From an uncultured Treponema sp. (GTDB taxonomy: Bacteria; Spirochaetota; Spirochaetia; Treponematales; Treponemataceae), in the NCBI GenBank assembly GCA_937893155.1, contig CALBGU010000210.1, forward strand, positions 1-23,161: 23,161 nt of DNA. The letters are read 5' to 3'. Positions 7,484 through 14,865 of this stretch are shown piece after piece. A program made the position numbers and the translations under genes. Each line of letters begins with the position of its first letter. The first letter of the stretch is position 1. The notes under the pieces were generated by a model. It saw only the letters and a list, made by a program, of their open reading frames with translations, had not been told where the DNA came from and searched no databases.

Positions 7484-7745
7484 ATTTTGATTTCAAAATG
7501 CCGCCGCTCAAAATGCGCCGTATCGTTTTGAAATCAAAATTGCTTTTTTATGACTGAATAATCCAAATTTGACTTCAAAATTAAAAAACAATGTCTGTAA
7601 AATCCAAATTTGAAATCAAAATTGCCGTTTCACGACTGCACCTCTCAATTTTGGTTTCAAAATTAAAAAATAATGACTGTAAAATCCAGTTTTGAAATCA
7701 AAATTGCCGTTTCACGACTGCATCTCTTAATTTTGGTTTCAAAAT
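7484..7745. repeat. Array of seven 16-bp near-palindromic cores at exact 41-bp spacing
   Basis: Cores resembling ATTTTGAAATCAAAAT occupy 7484-7499, 7525-7540, 7566-7581, 7607-7622, 7648-7663, 7689-7704 and 7730-7745. Every core-to-core distance is 41 bp. The central triplet alternates (TTT, AAA, CTT, AAA, GTTT-type, AAA, GTTT-type), so consecutive cores are in opposite orientation and the full unit is 82 bp. The 25-bp intervals are also related: five of six carry GACTG or GTCTG at the same position, and alternate intervals are nearly identical (7623-7647 with 7705-7729; 7582-7606 with 7664-7688). No gene lies in 7423-7849. The array sits between the symporter terminator and the lacZ promoter. 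Function unknown; a phased operator or bent-DNA element is possible. Confidence 0.9.
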
Positions 7746-7786
7746 GCGCTTTTCGGTTTCACTTTTGCTGTATCGCAAAAAAAATA

Positions 7787-7816
7787 TTCGCACGAAATGC
7801 ACAAATGCTTTATAAT
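7787..7816 (+). promoter_or_regulatory. Predicted sigma-70 promoter of lacZ
   Basis: A consensus TATAAT (7811-7816) is preceded at 18 bases by TTCGCA (7787-7792, four of six matches). The start site would be near 7823 and the leader about 27 bases long, with a GAGGA Shine-Dalgarno at 7837-7841. The last core of the 41-bp array ends about 41 bases upstream of the -35. Confidence 0.6.
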
Positions 7817-7849
7817 GGATATATCATTTGTTTTTCGAGGAAAATTTGT

Positions 7850-10800
7850 ATGAAAAAGGTTTGGGAAAATCCTGAAATCCAATCTATCAATCGTTTGAAA
7901 ATGTCGAGTCCGCTCATTCGCCACGCAGATGAAAACCGCGCGCGCGAGGAAGCAGCGGCAGGCGCAGAGGGCTTGGAAGAAACAAAAAGCCCGTATGTTA
8001 AGAGTTTGGACGGCGAATGGGATTTCGCGTTTTTAGATAATCCAGAAGGCGACGAAAACAGTGCGCAATGGGCAAAAATTGCCGTGCCGGGCACGTGGAC
8101 GACGCAGGGCTACAGCTCGCCGTGGTACACGAATGTGCAAATGCCGTTCGATACGCTTCCGCCGAATGTGCCAGAGCAAAATCCAACGGGAATCTACAAA
8201 TTGAATGTGCAAATGCCGCAGGAATGGCGCGGGCGGCGGGTTGTGCTTCACATTGGAAGCGCGGAGAGCTGCACGATTGTGTATGTGAACGGCAAGGAAA
8301 TCGGGCTTTCCAAAGATTGCCGTCTGCCGTGCGAATTTGATGTTACGCCGTATTTGAATTGGCAGAACGATGAGTTTAAAATCAAGGTGATTCGCTGGAG
8401 CGACGGTTCTTTTGTGGAAGACCAAGATGAATGGTGGTTCGGCGGCATAAATCGCAGTGTGTATTTGTATTCCACGGAAGATTCGTTCATCGAGGACGTG
8501 CGCCTTGTTCCAGAACTGCACACAGAAAATATCCGCGCAAACGGCACTTTGTCGATGTATGTTTCGCTCGGCTATGCACAAGCGGGGCAAGAAGTTACGC
8601 GAAAGACAAGCGAGGAGATGAAAAAAATCCATCGCGCCGTAAAATACACCATACACACGCTACAGGGAAAGCCGAGTTGCGGCACCGTCGGAAAGCTCGT
8701 GGCAGACGGCGTATTTTCGGGCGCTTACGACATCAAGGGCAATTTGAATATCATCAGCGGTTGTGCGACGATTCCGAACGTGCGGCTGTGGAGTCACGAA
8801 ACTCCGCATTTGTATTTGATTACGCTGTCGCTTTTTGAGGCGGACGAAAACGGGAACGCGGGGCGGTTTATTGAAAGCGTTGCGCTCACGACAGGCTTTA
8901 AGAGCGTGGAAATCAAGAACCGCGAACTGTTGATTAACGGCAAAATGGTTTACATCAAAGGCGTAAACCGCCACGAGCACTCAGAATATCACGGGAAAAC
9001 GCTCACAACGGCGGAAATGGTGCGCGACATCAAAATCCTCAAGTCGTATAATTTTAACGCAGTGCGAACGTGCCATTATCCCGATGACGAGCGCTGGTAC
9101 GACCTTTGCGACCGCTACGGCATTTTGATTATGGACGAAGCGAACATTGAAAATCACTGCTATTACGATTATATGGCGCGAAGTGATGAGTGGACGGCGG
9201 CATATATGCAGCGATTTCAGCGAATGGTGCGCCGCGATAAAAACCACGCCTGCATTTTCAGCTGGTCTCTCGGCAACGAATCAGGCGACGGCGCAAATCA
9301 GTGCGCAATGAGTGCGTGGGTGCGCCGCGTTGACCCGTCAAGAATCGTGCATTACGAAGGCGCGGTGCGTCCGCCGTTCCATCAGGGCTATTACACCGAA
9401 GCCGACCTCGCGCGCGGCAAGGGCATTACCGACCTCATCAGCCCGATGTATCCCGATATTGACCTCATCGTGCACTATGCAAAGAACTGGGACGATTATC
9501 GCCCGCTCATTATGTGTGAATACTCGCACGCGATGGGAAACGCGAACGGTTCGTTGAGCGATTATTGGCAGGCAATCAGAAGCAATCACGGTTTGCAGGG
9601 CGGATTTATTTGGGATTGGGTTGACCAAGGCATTGCCGCAGAAAAAGACGGCAAGAAATACTGGAAATACGGCGGCGATTTCGGCGAGTTCCCGCACGAC
9701 GCAGATTTCTGCTTGAACGGCATCAATTTCCCTGATATGACTCCAAAACCTGCAATGGACGAGTGCCGATATCTGTTTGCACCTGTTGCGCTTCGTTTGA
9801 TTCACAAGGAAAACGGCACGATTGAGGTGGAAAACCGCTATGATTTCTTGACGCTTTCAGGCTTAAAGCTCAACTGGAGTGTGCTCAAAAACGGAAAAGC
9901 CGTCAAAAAAGGTTTCATTAGACTCGGCAAAGTGCTGCCAGACGAAAAAAATGTGTTGCACATTCCCGATATTTCTGCCGTAAAATACGCTTCAAGCGAT
10001 GAAATCGTACTCCGCGCAGATGTTGTGTACGCCGAGGATACGCCATTCGCGCAAAAAGGCACGCTTTGCACAACAGAAGCATTTATGATTCACGAAGCCG
10101 AATCGATGAGCACTTTTGCGCAAAAAAATACAGCGCTCGTTGATGAAAAAGCGATTGAAGCGGCAACGAACTGCATTCCTGCGATTTCGCGCCCGCTTCT
10201 TGAAAACGATGTTATCAAAAAAATGCTGCCGTATCGAAGCATTTTGGGCGACATCACAGGTTTCAACCAAAAGCCTGCGGCACAATGGATTGATTCGGGG
10301 CTTGTCAATGCAAAAATCACCGAAGAAGAAAACGGCGAATTTTCGCTGGATTCTTGCGACGGCGCTCTAAAATCAGTGCATTTTGGGAACGCGGTGCGCA
10401 CGGTGAAAAAGGCAAAAGCACCGAACGGGCAAGACGCATTGCACATTGAAGTTGAAATCTCGCTGAACAACAGCGTCAAAGAATACCTCCGCGCAGGCGT
10501 GCAATTCAGATTGCCTGCATCGTATCAAGCAGTGCGCTACTACGGGCTTGGACCGCAAGAATGTTACTGTGACCGCAAGGCTGGCGCAAAACTGGGGCTG
10601 TATGAAAGCGCTCTCAAAGATTTGGGCGTGCCATACATCGTGCCGCAGCAAAACGGCGACCGAGCAGACACGCGCTATCTTGAATTCCTAAGCGCAGACG
10701 GCAAAAAAGCCCTGCACATTCAGTCAGCAAAGCCGTTCTCGTTCTGTGTTTCTGCATTTACAGACGCAGATATATGGAAAGCCGAGCATACGGTGGATTT

Positions 10801-10951
10801 GACAGACACAACAGAGGGCGAAAACGGATTCTGGACGGTAAGCATAGATGCCTTCCAACGCGGCGTGGGCACTGCGGCGTGCGGTCCAGACGCGCTGGAA
10901 CAATACCGAGTGCGCCCGGGCGTGTATCGCTTGAGTTTCTTCGTTTGGTAG
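7850..10951 (+). CDS. lacZ: Beta-galactosidase, glycoside hydrolase family 2
   Basis: Cytoplasmic retaining exo-beta-galactosidase that hydrolyses lactose and other terminal beta-galactosides. It is 1033 aa from the ATG at 7850, similar to E. coli LacZ (1024 aa). The start is set by GAGGA eight bases upstream; a longer in-frame extension to 7673 runs through the repeat array and promoter. The acid/base Glu is at about 477 in SLGNESGDG and the nucleophile Glu at about 557 in IMCEYSHAMGN. GFIWDWVDQG, YGGDFGEFPHD and the C-terminal YYGLGPQECYCDRKAGA are the usual LacZ blocks. No signal peptide is present, so substrate must enter the cell first. No lactose permease or lacI-like repressor is adjacent. 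The nearby mglBAC could import galactose released elsewhere. Confidence 0.97.
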   Translation: MKKVWENPEIQSINRLKMSSPLIRHADENRAREEAAAGAEGLEETKSPYVKSLDGEWDFAFLDNPEGDENSAQWAKIAVPGTWTTQGYSSPWYTNVQMPFDTLPPNVPEQNPTGIYKLNVQMPQEWRGRRVVLHIGSAESCTIVYVNGKEIGLSKDCRLPCEFDVTPYLNWQNDEFKIKVIRWSDGSFVEDQDEWWFGGINRSVYLYSTEDSFIEDVRLVPELHTENIRANGTLSMYVSLGYAQAGQEVTRKTSEEMKKIHRAVKYTIHTLQGKPSCGTVGKLVADGVFSGAYDIKGNLNIISGCATIPNVRLWSHETPHLYLITLSLFEADENGNAGRFIESVALTTGFKSVEIKNRELLINGKMVYIKGVNRHEHSEYHGKTLTTAEMVRDIKILKSYNFNAVRTCHYPDDERWYDLCDRYGILIMDEANIENHCYYDYMARSDEWTAAYMQRFQRMVRRDKNHACIFSWSLGNESGDGANQCAMSAWVRRVDPSRIVHYEGAVRPPFHQGYYTEADLARGKGITDLISPMYPDIDLIVHYAKNWDDYRPLIMCEYSHAMGNANGSLSDYWQAIRSNHGLQGGFIWDWVDQGIAAEKDGKKYWKYGGDFGEFPHDADFCLNGINFPDMTPKPAMDECRYLFAPVALRLIHKENGTIEVENRYDFLTLSGLKLNWSVLKNGKAVKKGFIRLGKVLPDEKNVLHIPDISAVKYASSDEIVLRADVVYAEDTPFAQKGTLCTTEAFMIHEAESMSTFAQKNTALVDEKAIEAATNCIPAISRPLLENDVIKKMLPYRSILGDITGFNQKPAAQWIDSGLVNAKITEEENGEFSLDSCDGALKSVHFGNAVRTVKKAKAPNGQDALHIEVEISLNNSVKEYLRAGVQFRLPASYQAVRYYGLGPQECYCDRKAGAKLGLYESALKDLGVPYIVPQQNGDRADTRYLEFLSADGKKALHIQSAKPFSFCVSAFTDADIWKAEHTVDLTDTTEGENGFWTVSIDAFQRGVGTAACGPDALEQYRVRPGVYRLSFFVW

Positions 10952-10958
10952 TTTCGCT

Positions 10959-10997
10959 GAGAGCAATCCCGCACGAACGACGAGAGCAATCCCGCAC
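10959..10997 (+). repeat. Two 16-bp direct repeats after lacZ
   Basis: GAGAGCAATCCCGCAC occurs at 10959-10974 and again at 10982-10997, a 23-bp period with seven bases between copies. It lies directly after the lacZ stop codon and partly inside the inverted repeat described separately. Confidence 0.85.
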
Positions 10998-11036
10998 AGT
11001 CGAGTGATACGGTTTCTTCGTTCGTGCAGCCGTTTT
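10971..11036 (+). terminator. Inverted repeat, possible lacZ terminator
   Basis: GCACGAACGA (10971-10980) and TCGTTCGTGC (11018-11027) are a perfect 10-bp inverted repeat with a 37-base loop. CCGTTTTT follows a few bases later. The long loop is atypical for an intrinsic terminator, so the assignment is tentative; the loop contains the second copy of the 16-bp direct repeat. Confidence 0.4.
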
Positions 11037-11065
11037 TATGTGTTATGACTTTTTTAAATGCGGCT

Positions 11066-11094
11066 ATGACACAAAACGATTTTTTTGATATAAT
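11066..11094 (+). promoter_or_regulatory. Predicted sigma-70 promoter of deoD
   Basis: ATGACA (11066-11071, five of six matches), a 17-base spacer and a consensus TATAAT (11089-11094). The expected leader is about 24 bases and carries a GGAGG Shine-Dalgarno at 11114-11118. One of the best promoters in the window. Confidence 0.75.
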
Positions 11095-11124
11095 CATTTT
11101 GAGATTTATTTTTGGAGGAAATCA

Positions 11125-11829
11125 ATGAGTACACACATCAATGCTCCTGAGGGCGCCATTGCAGAAGCAGTTTTGCTTCCCGGCGACCCGCTCCGCGCAA
11201 AATTTATCGCGGAAACATTCTTGAAAGACGCAAAATGCTACAACGAAGTACGCGGTATGTTCGGTTTTACGGGCACTTACAACGGAAAGCGCGTCAGCGT
11301 GCAGGGAACTGGTATGGGGCAGCCGTCTCTTTCGATTTACGTCAATGAGCTGTTTCAGTTTTACGGCGTAAAAAAGGCTATTCGTATCGGAACCGCAGGC
11401 GGTTGCTCAGAAGACATCAAAATCCGCGACACACTGCTTGCAATGAGTGCCTGCACCGATTCGTCGCTTCAAAGCCAGCGATTCGGAATGCTCCACTTTG
11501 CGCCGACTGCGGACTGGGAGCTTTTGAAGACCGCTGACCAAGTTGCCGAAAAACTCGGAATTGCACATTCTGTGGGTTCGTGCATTTCAAGCGATATGTT
11601 CTATGATGAAAACCAGAATTGGAAGCTCTGGGCAAAATACGGCGTGAAGGCGGTCGAGATGGAAGCAGCAGAGCTTTATACCCTCGCGGCGAAATTCCAT
11701 CGCAAAGCGCTCGCCATTCTCACGATTAGCGACCACTTGATGACCGGCGAGGCAACAAGCGCAGAAGAGCGCCAAACGACTTTCACAAATATGATGAAAA
11801 TCGCGCTGGAAACGGCAACCGCTGACTAA
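11125..11829 (+). CDS. deoD: Purine nucleoside phosphorylase, DeoD type
   Basis: Hexameric phosphorylase that cleaves purine (deoxy)ribonucleosides with phosphate to base and (deoxy)ribose-1-phosphate, for purine salvage. It is 234 aa, the usual length. Residues matching the E. coli active site are visible: His4, Gly20 and Arg24 in GDPLRAK, Arg43, Arg87 in RIGTAGG (Thr90 where E. coli has Ser90), Met179-Glu180 in VEMEAAELY, Asp203 in ISDHLMTGE and Arg216 in ERQTTF. A GGAGG Shine-Dalgarno lies six bases before the ATG and a strong promoter is upstream. Its stop codon is separated by one base from the next gene, which encodes an exported protein. Confidence 0.97.
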   Translation: MSTHINAPEGAIAEAVLLPGDPLRAKFIAETFLKDAKCYNEVRGMFGFTGTYNGKRVSVQGTGMGQPSLSIYVNELFQFYGVKKAIRIGTAGGCSEDIKIRDTLLAMSACTDSSLQSQRFGMLHFAPTADWELLKTADQVAEKLGIAHSVGSCISSDMFYDENQNWKLWAKYGVKAVEMEAAELYTLAAKFHRKALAILTISDHLMTGEATSAEERQTTFTNMMKIALETATAD

Positions 11830-11830
11830 A

Positions 11831-12481
11831 ATGAAATATCTCATCGCTGCATTAGTATTGATTTTTTGTAGCGTAAAATCCGCCTTTGCAGACACGGTAA
11901 AGGTGGATTTTATTTTTGATATGTCTTCAACAGCGAATAATGCCCGCAAAAATGCACTCGTATGGACAGAGGATAAACACAAAACCGAAGATTTCTGCGA
12001 TGCCATTTCGGGCGCATCGGTGCAGTTTTCCACCAAAATCGTAGCGGCTTCTTATTTTCCAGAATCCATAAAAAAACTCGTGCTGTTTGCGGTATCTCCG
12101 CCCCAAAATGCCAAAACCGATGCACTAACTGCCGAAAAAAACACAGACGGAAGCATCGACATCACGTTTGTGCACCGCGGTATCGCATATTGGATTTCTT
12201 CGGATACGCGCGGTATTGTAGATGCGCAAAATGGTTGCTCGACCGCAATTATTTGTGACCGAATTGACGGCATTTTTTGCATAAAAGATGAATTCGTGCA
12301 AGAAAATGCGGACAATACAAATATGCAAAACGTAAACTGGGACGCAGTGGAATTCGATGACGACAGCGCCAAAGAGAAAAATGGCTATACGCTCAAAAAA
12401 TCCAAGATAAAAATCACTCTTGACGGCTCTCTTTTGCGACTGCGCGCCGTTTTTTCGTGGAAAAAATTACGAAACACATAA
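11831..12481 (+). CDS. Secreted protein of unknown function
   Basis: I do not recognise a family. The 216-aa protein begins with a clear Sec signal peptide (MKYLIAALVLIFCSVKSAFA, likely cleaved before Asp21) without a lipobox Cys, so it is periplasmic or released. The mature part has a beta-strand-like pattern (TVKVDFIFDM near the start, GSIDITFVHRGIAYWIS in the middle, KIKITLDGSLLRLRAVFSW near the end). It contains several Cys residues (such as in NGCSTAIICDRIDGIFCI) that could form disulphides. Strands near both ends suggest a single compact beta-sandwich. The ATG follows the deoD stop after one base, so translation is probably coupled to a cytoplasmic enzyme. A terminator lies downstream. 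Confidence 0.8.
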   Translation: MKYLIAALVLIFCSVKSAFADTVKVDFIFDMSSTANNARKNALVWTEDKHKTEDFCDAISGASVQFSTKIVAASYFPESIKKLVLFAVSPPQNAKTDALTAEKNTDGSIDITFVHRGIAYWISSDTRGIVDAQNGCSTAIICDRIDGIFCIKDEFVQENADNTNMQNVNWDAVEFDDDSAKEKNGYTLKKSKIKITLDGSLLRLRAVFSWKKLRNT

Positions 12482-12532
12482 ATTTCGCTATATTTTCTGC
12501 GCCTTTCCTTTGTTTTATACACCGCTAAACAC

Positions 12533-12569
12533 AAAAAAAGCGCACAGCAAAAACCGTGCGCTTTTTTTT
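12533..12569. terminator. Bidirectional rho-independent terminator
   Basis: AAAAAAAGCGCAC (12533-12545) pairs perfectly with GTGCGCTTTTTTT (12556-12568) around a 10-base loop. The A and T tracts make it functional in both directions, and it separates the convergent deoD unit (plus strand) and P83/100 gene (minus strand). Confidence 0.92.
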
Positions 12570-12582
12570 ACACTATAAGGAT

Positions 12583-14799
12583 TTATCTTCTTCGTGATGA
12601 GCCAACTTCACCGCTCACAACGGATAAGTCGGACGTTTTTAACACCACCATAGAACCATCTTTCGCTGTTACACAAATGCCGTTTGCGCCCACAGTGATT
12701 GGAGTTGCAGGGTCTACCGCCACGCTTGATTTGAGCTCAAGTTCAATATTTGCGGAATATTTTGCCACAACATAATTTGCACCGTCTTGCACAACCACAA
12801 AGAAACTGCCTCCGTTGTATACCAATACCGATTTTGCCGCAACAATATCAGCACTTTCTTTCTGGATTTCCAAATCTGCAGTATCAAGAAGCACAAGTCT
12901 AATAGTGTGATTTGCCCCCTCTTCGCCGGCAATCGCAACAAAACCGCCCTCAACTGGAACAAGCTCACGCTGACGAATGACACTTACCGGAGATGTTTTC
13001 ACCACCATTCCCGTTTTTGCATTCATCTTTACCATAGACGAAAGCTCTTTTGCGCTGTCAGTCAACTGCAAGCCATACGCCGCATCTTTTTCGTCCAACA
13101 AACCCTCGTTAAGAAGCTGCTGCTGGTCTCGAGCAATAAGATTGCGCTCATTCTGTGCCTCAGAACGCTTTCTATCAGCAATTTCCTGCTGCTCACGAGC
13201 TTCTTCTGAAGCGTCTGCCGCTTTCTGAGCCTGCTCATCGGTTTTATCTTTCTGAGCCTGCTCAGCCTGCTTTTGTTTTTCAGCTTCTTCGGCTTTTTTG
13301 TCTGCTTCAGACTGCTTTGAATCAGCTTCAGACTGCTTTGAATCTGCCGCAGATTGCTTTTGCTCAGCTTCTTCAGCTTTTTTATCTGCTTCAGACTGCT
13401 TTTGCTCGGATTCTTTTGCGCTAGAATCAGCTTGTTGCTGTTGTTTCGCCGCTTCTGCAGCCTTTTCATCAGCATTTTCTTGCTGCTGCTGAGCATTTTC
13501 CTCGGCTTTTTCAGCATCAGATTGAGCCTTGGTCGCCTCGCCCTCTTTTTTATCTGCTTCAGCACGAGCCGCATCAGCCGCTTTCTGCGCTTCCTCAGCC
13601 GCTTTCTGTGCTTCTGCATCATCAGGGTGCTGTCTTGCATATTCTGCTAACTCATCAGCTTTTTTCTGCAATTCATCAGCTTTTGCCTTGGCTTCATCAG
13701 CTTCTTTCTGCTTTTTCTCAGCCTCAGCACGAGCCGCATCAGCCGCTTTCTGAGCATCTTCAGCCGCTTTTTGCGCATCACTTGCACTTTGCTGTGCGCT
13801 CGAAGCACTTTGTGCCGCTTTTTCAGCCGCATCAGCCGCTTTTTGGGCTTCTTCAGCCGCTTTTTGCGCAGAAGATTGAGCTTCATCAGCGGCTTTTTGT
13901 GCCGCATCAGCCGCTTTTTGCGCCGCATCAGCAGATTTTTGCGCCGCATCAGCAGATTTTTGCGCTTCAGCAGATTTTGATTGCTCTTCTGCGAGTTTTT
14001 TCTGCTCTTCGCTCAATTTTCGCGTTTCCTGTACAGCCTGACGAGCAGCCGTTTCAGCTTTTTCCTCCGCAGTGTCAGCCTCTCGGTCCATAATGCCGAC
14101 CATACCCTTGCGCTGCTCAATGCCGCGGTCATCGCTTTCTCGCATAGAATCAATAACATTGCGGTCGCTAATCACGGACGTATCAATCGTAGAAAGCCCT
14201 CCTGCAAGGTCTGCAAGAGGAATAACCATTTCGGTTTTTCCCGCCCATTCTTCCCAATTCACCGAAAGACCTACGCTGTCTTTGTGCAAGTATTTCGTTA
14301 CAACAGGCTTGTATTTTGCGTTGAAAACATCGATATTCCCGCGATAAACAGCGTTGTAAACAGTGATAAACGTAGCAAGCGTAAATGCGTCATCATTTGA
14401 ATATTTATACGCCTCCACAAGATACGCCGCAATGATATGCCGCAAATTGCGCACATGGTCAACACCAACGTTTTTGCCCAACACAAAAATATCTGCATCG
14501 AGTTTGCCCGTTGTTGAATCAACCGCGTGAATCACATAATAGCGGTTTTCAGAACCAGCAGTGCTTTCATTGTTCAAATTGCCCGCAATCTGCCGTCCAA
14601 GCCCCGTTCCGATGTTCCGAATTGCCGCAAGAGAATCTATTACCGTGTGAGGACCATTGTAATTGTTAAAACGGATTGTGTCCGAATTTACGCTTTGAAG
14701 TTCCCCTCGACTGACTTCTAGAGCCATCGCAGCAACAACCGATACTGCCAATACTAGCGCGGATACCAACATCTTCCGCAATGTACTATGCCTTTTCAT
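12583..14799 (-). CDS. P83/100-family spirochaetal antigen with long coiled coil
   Basis: Exported 738-aa protein. The layout matches the Borrelia P83/100 and T. pallidum Tp0486 family: a signal peptide (MKRHSTLRKMLVSALVLAVS...AMA), a conserved globular N-terminal region (about 28-235), a central Ala/Glu/Gln/Lys coiled coil (about 240-562) and a beta-rich C-terminal region (about 575-738) with propeller-like strands. Function in the family is not established. The ATG at 14799 is chosen because GGAGG lies four bases upstream and because the earlier ATG at 14823 is at the predicted transcription start. It has its own promoter downstream of the PQQ-like gene. The chain is very rich in AQKAADA-type heptads. 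Confidence 0.85.
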   Translation of the reverse strand: MKRHSTLRKMLVSALVLAVSVVAAMALEVSRGELQSVNSDTIRFNNYNGPHTVIDSLAAIRNIGTGLGRQIAGNLNNESTAGSENRYYVIHAVDSTTGKLDADIFVLGKNVGVDHVRNLRHIIAAYLVEAYKYSNDDAFTLATFITVYNAVYRGNIDVFNAKYKPVVTKYLHKDSVGLSVNWEEWAGKTEMVIPLADLAGGLSTIDTSVISDRNVIDSMRESDDRGIEQRKGMVGIMDREADTAEEKAETAARQAVQETRKLSEEQKKLAEEQSKSAEAQKSADAAQKSADAAQKAADAAQKAADEAQSSAQKAAEEAQKAADAAEKAAQSASSAQQSASDAQKAAEDAQKAADAARAEAEKKQKEADEAKAKADELQKKADELAEYARQHPDDAEAQKAAEEAQKAADAARAEADKKEGEATKAQSDAEKAEENAQQQQENADEKAAEAAKQQQQADSSAKESEQKQSEADKKAEEAEQKQSAADSKQSEADSKQSEADKKAEEAEKQKQAEQAQKDKTDEQAQKAADASEEAREQQEIADRKRSEAQNERNLIARDQQQLLNEGLLDEKDAAYGLQLTDSAKELSSMVKMNAKTGMVVKTSPVSVIRQRELVPVEGGFVAIAGEEGANHTIRLVLLDTADLEIQKESADIVAAKSVLVYNGGSFFVVVQDGANYVVAKYSANIELELKSSVAVDPATPITVGANGICVTAKDGSMVVLKTSDLSVVSGEVGSSRRR
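13114..14082 (-). repeat. Heptad coding repeats of the P83/100 coiled coil
   Basis: This stretch encodes degenerate seven-residue units such as AQKAADA, AQKSADA, EAQKAAE and SKQSEAD, giving imperfect 21-bp tandem repeats. The first half is Ala-rich; the second half shifts to Gln/Ser/Lys units (DSKQSEADSKQSEADKK). Long open frames on the opposite strand here are a by-product of the biased composition. Confidence 0.85.
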
Positions 14800-14827
14800 C
14801 TTTCCTCCGAAATACATTTTCATTTCG

Positions 14828-14856
14828 ATTATAACTCAAACTGCTTTGAATTTAAA
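14828..14856 (-). promoter_or_regulatory. Predicted promoter of the P83/100 gene
   Basis: On the minus strand TTTAAA (14851-14856), a 17-base spacer and a consensus TATAAT (14828-14833). A 7-bp hairpin (CTGCTTT with AAAGCAG) overlaps the -35 and lies just after the stop of the upstream gene; it lacks a good T tract, so it is a poor terminator. Confidence 0.55.
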
Positions 14857-14865
14857 GCAGAGTTT

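Noticed and set aside
7484..7745. Evenly spaced repeats that could be read as a CRISPR array
   Set aside because: The cores are only 16 bp, alternate in orientation, and the intervals are related to one another instead of unique. No cas genes are present.
7673..7849. Longer lacZ start giving a 59-residue N-terminal extension
   Set aside because: It would be translated through the last repeat units and the lacZ promoter; the ATG at 7850 has a good Shine-Dalgarno and the normal LacZ start.
8033..9805. Long minus-strand open frames inside lacZ
   Set aside because: Shadows of a GC-richer gene with strong codon bias; no start signals and no recognisable protein features.
13155..14093. Several long open frames on the plus strand opposite the P83/100 coiled coil
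   Set aside because: They arise from the Ala/Gln/Lys-rich repeat on the other strand, overlap each other in several frames and lack ribosome-binding sites.
14838..14865. Hairpin after the PQQ-like gene as a terminator
   Set aside because: The 7-bp stem is followed by only three T residues and overlaps the P83/100 -35 box, so efficient termination is unlikely.
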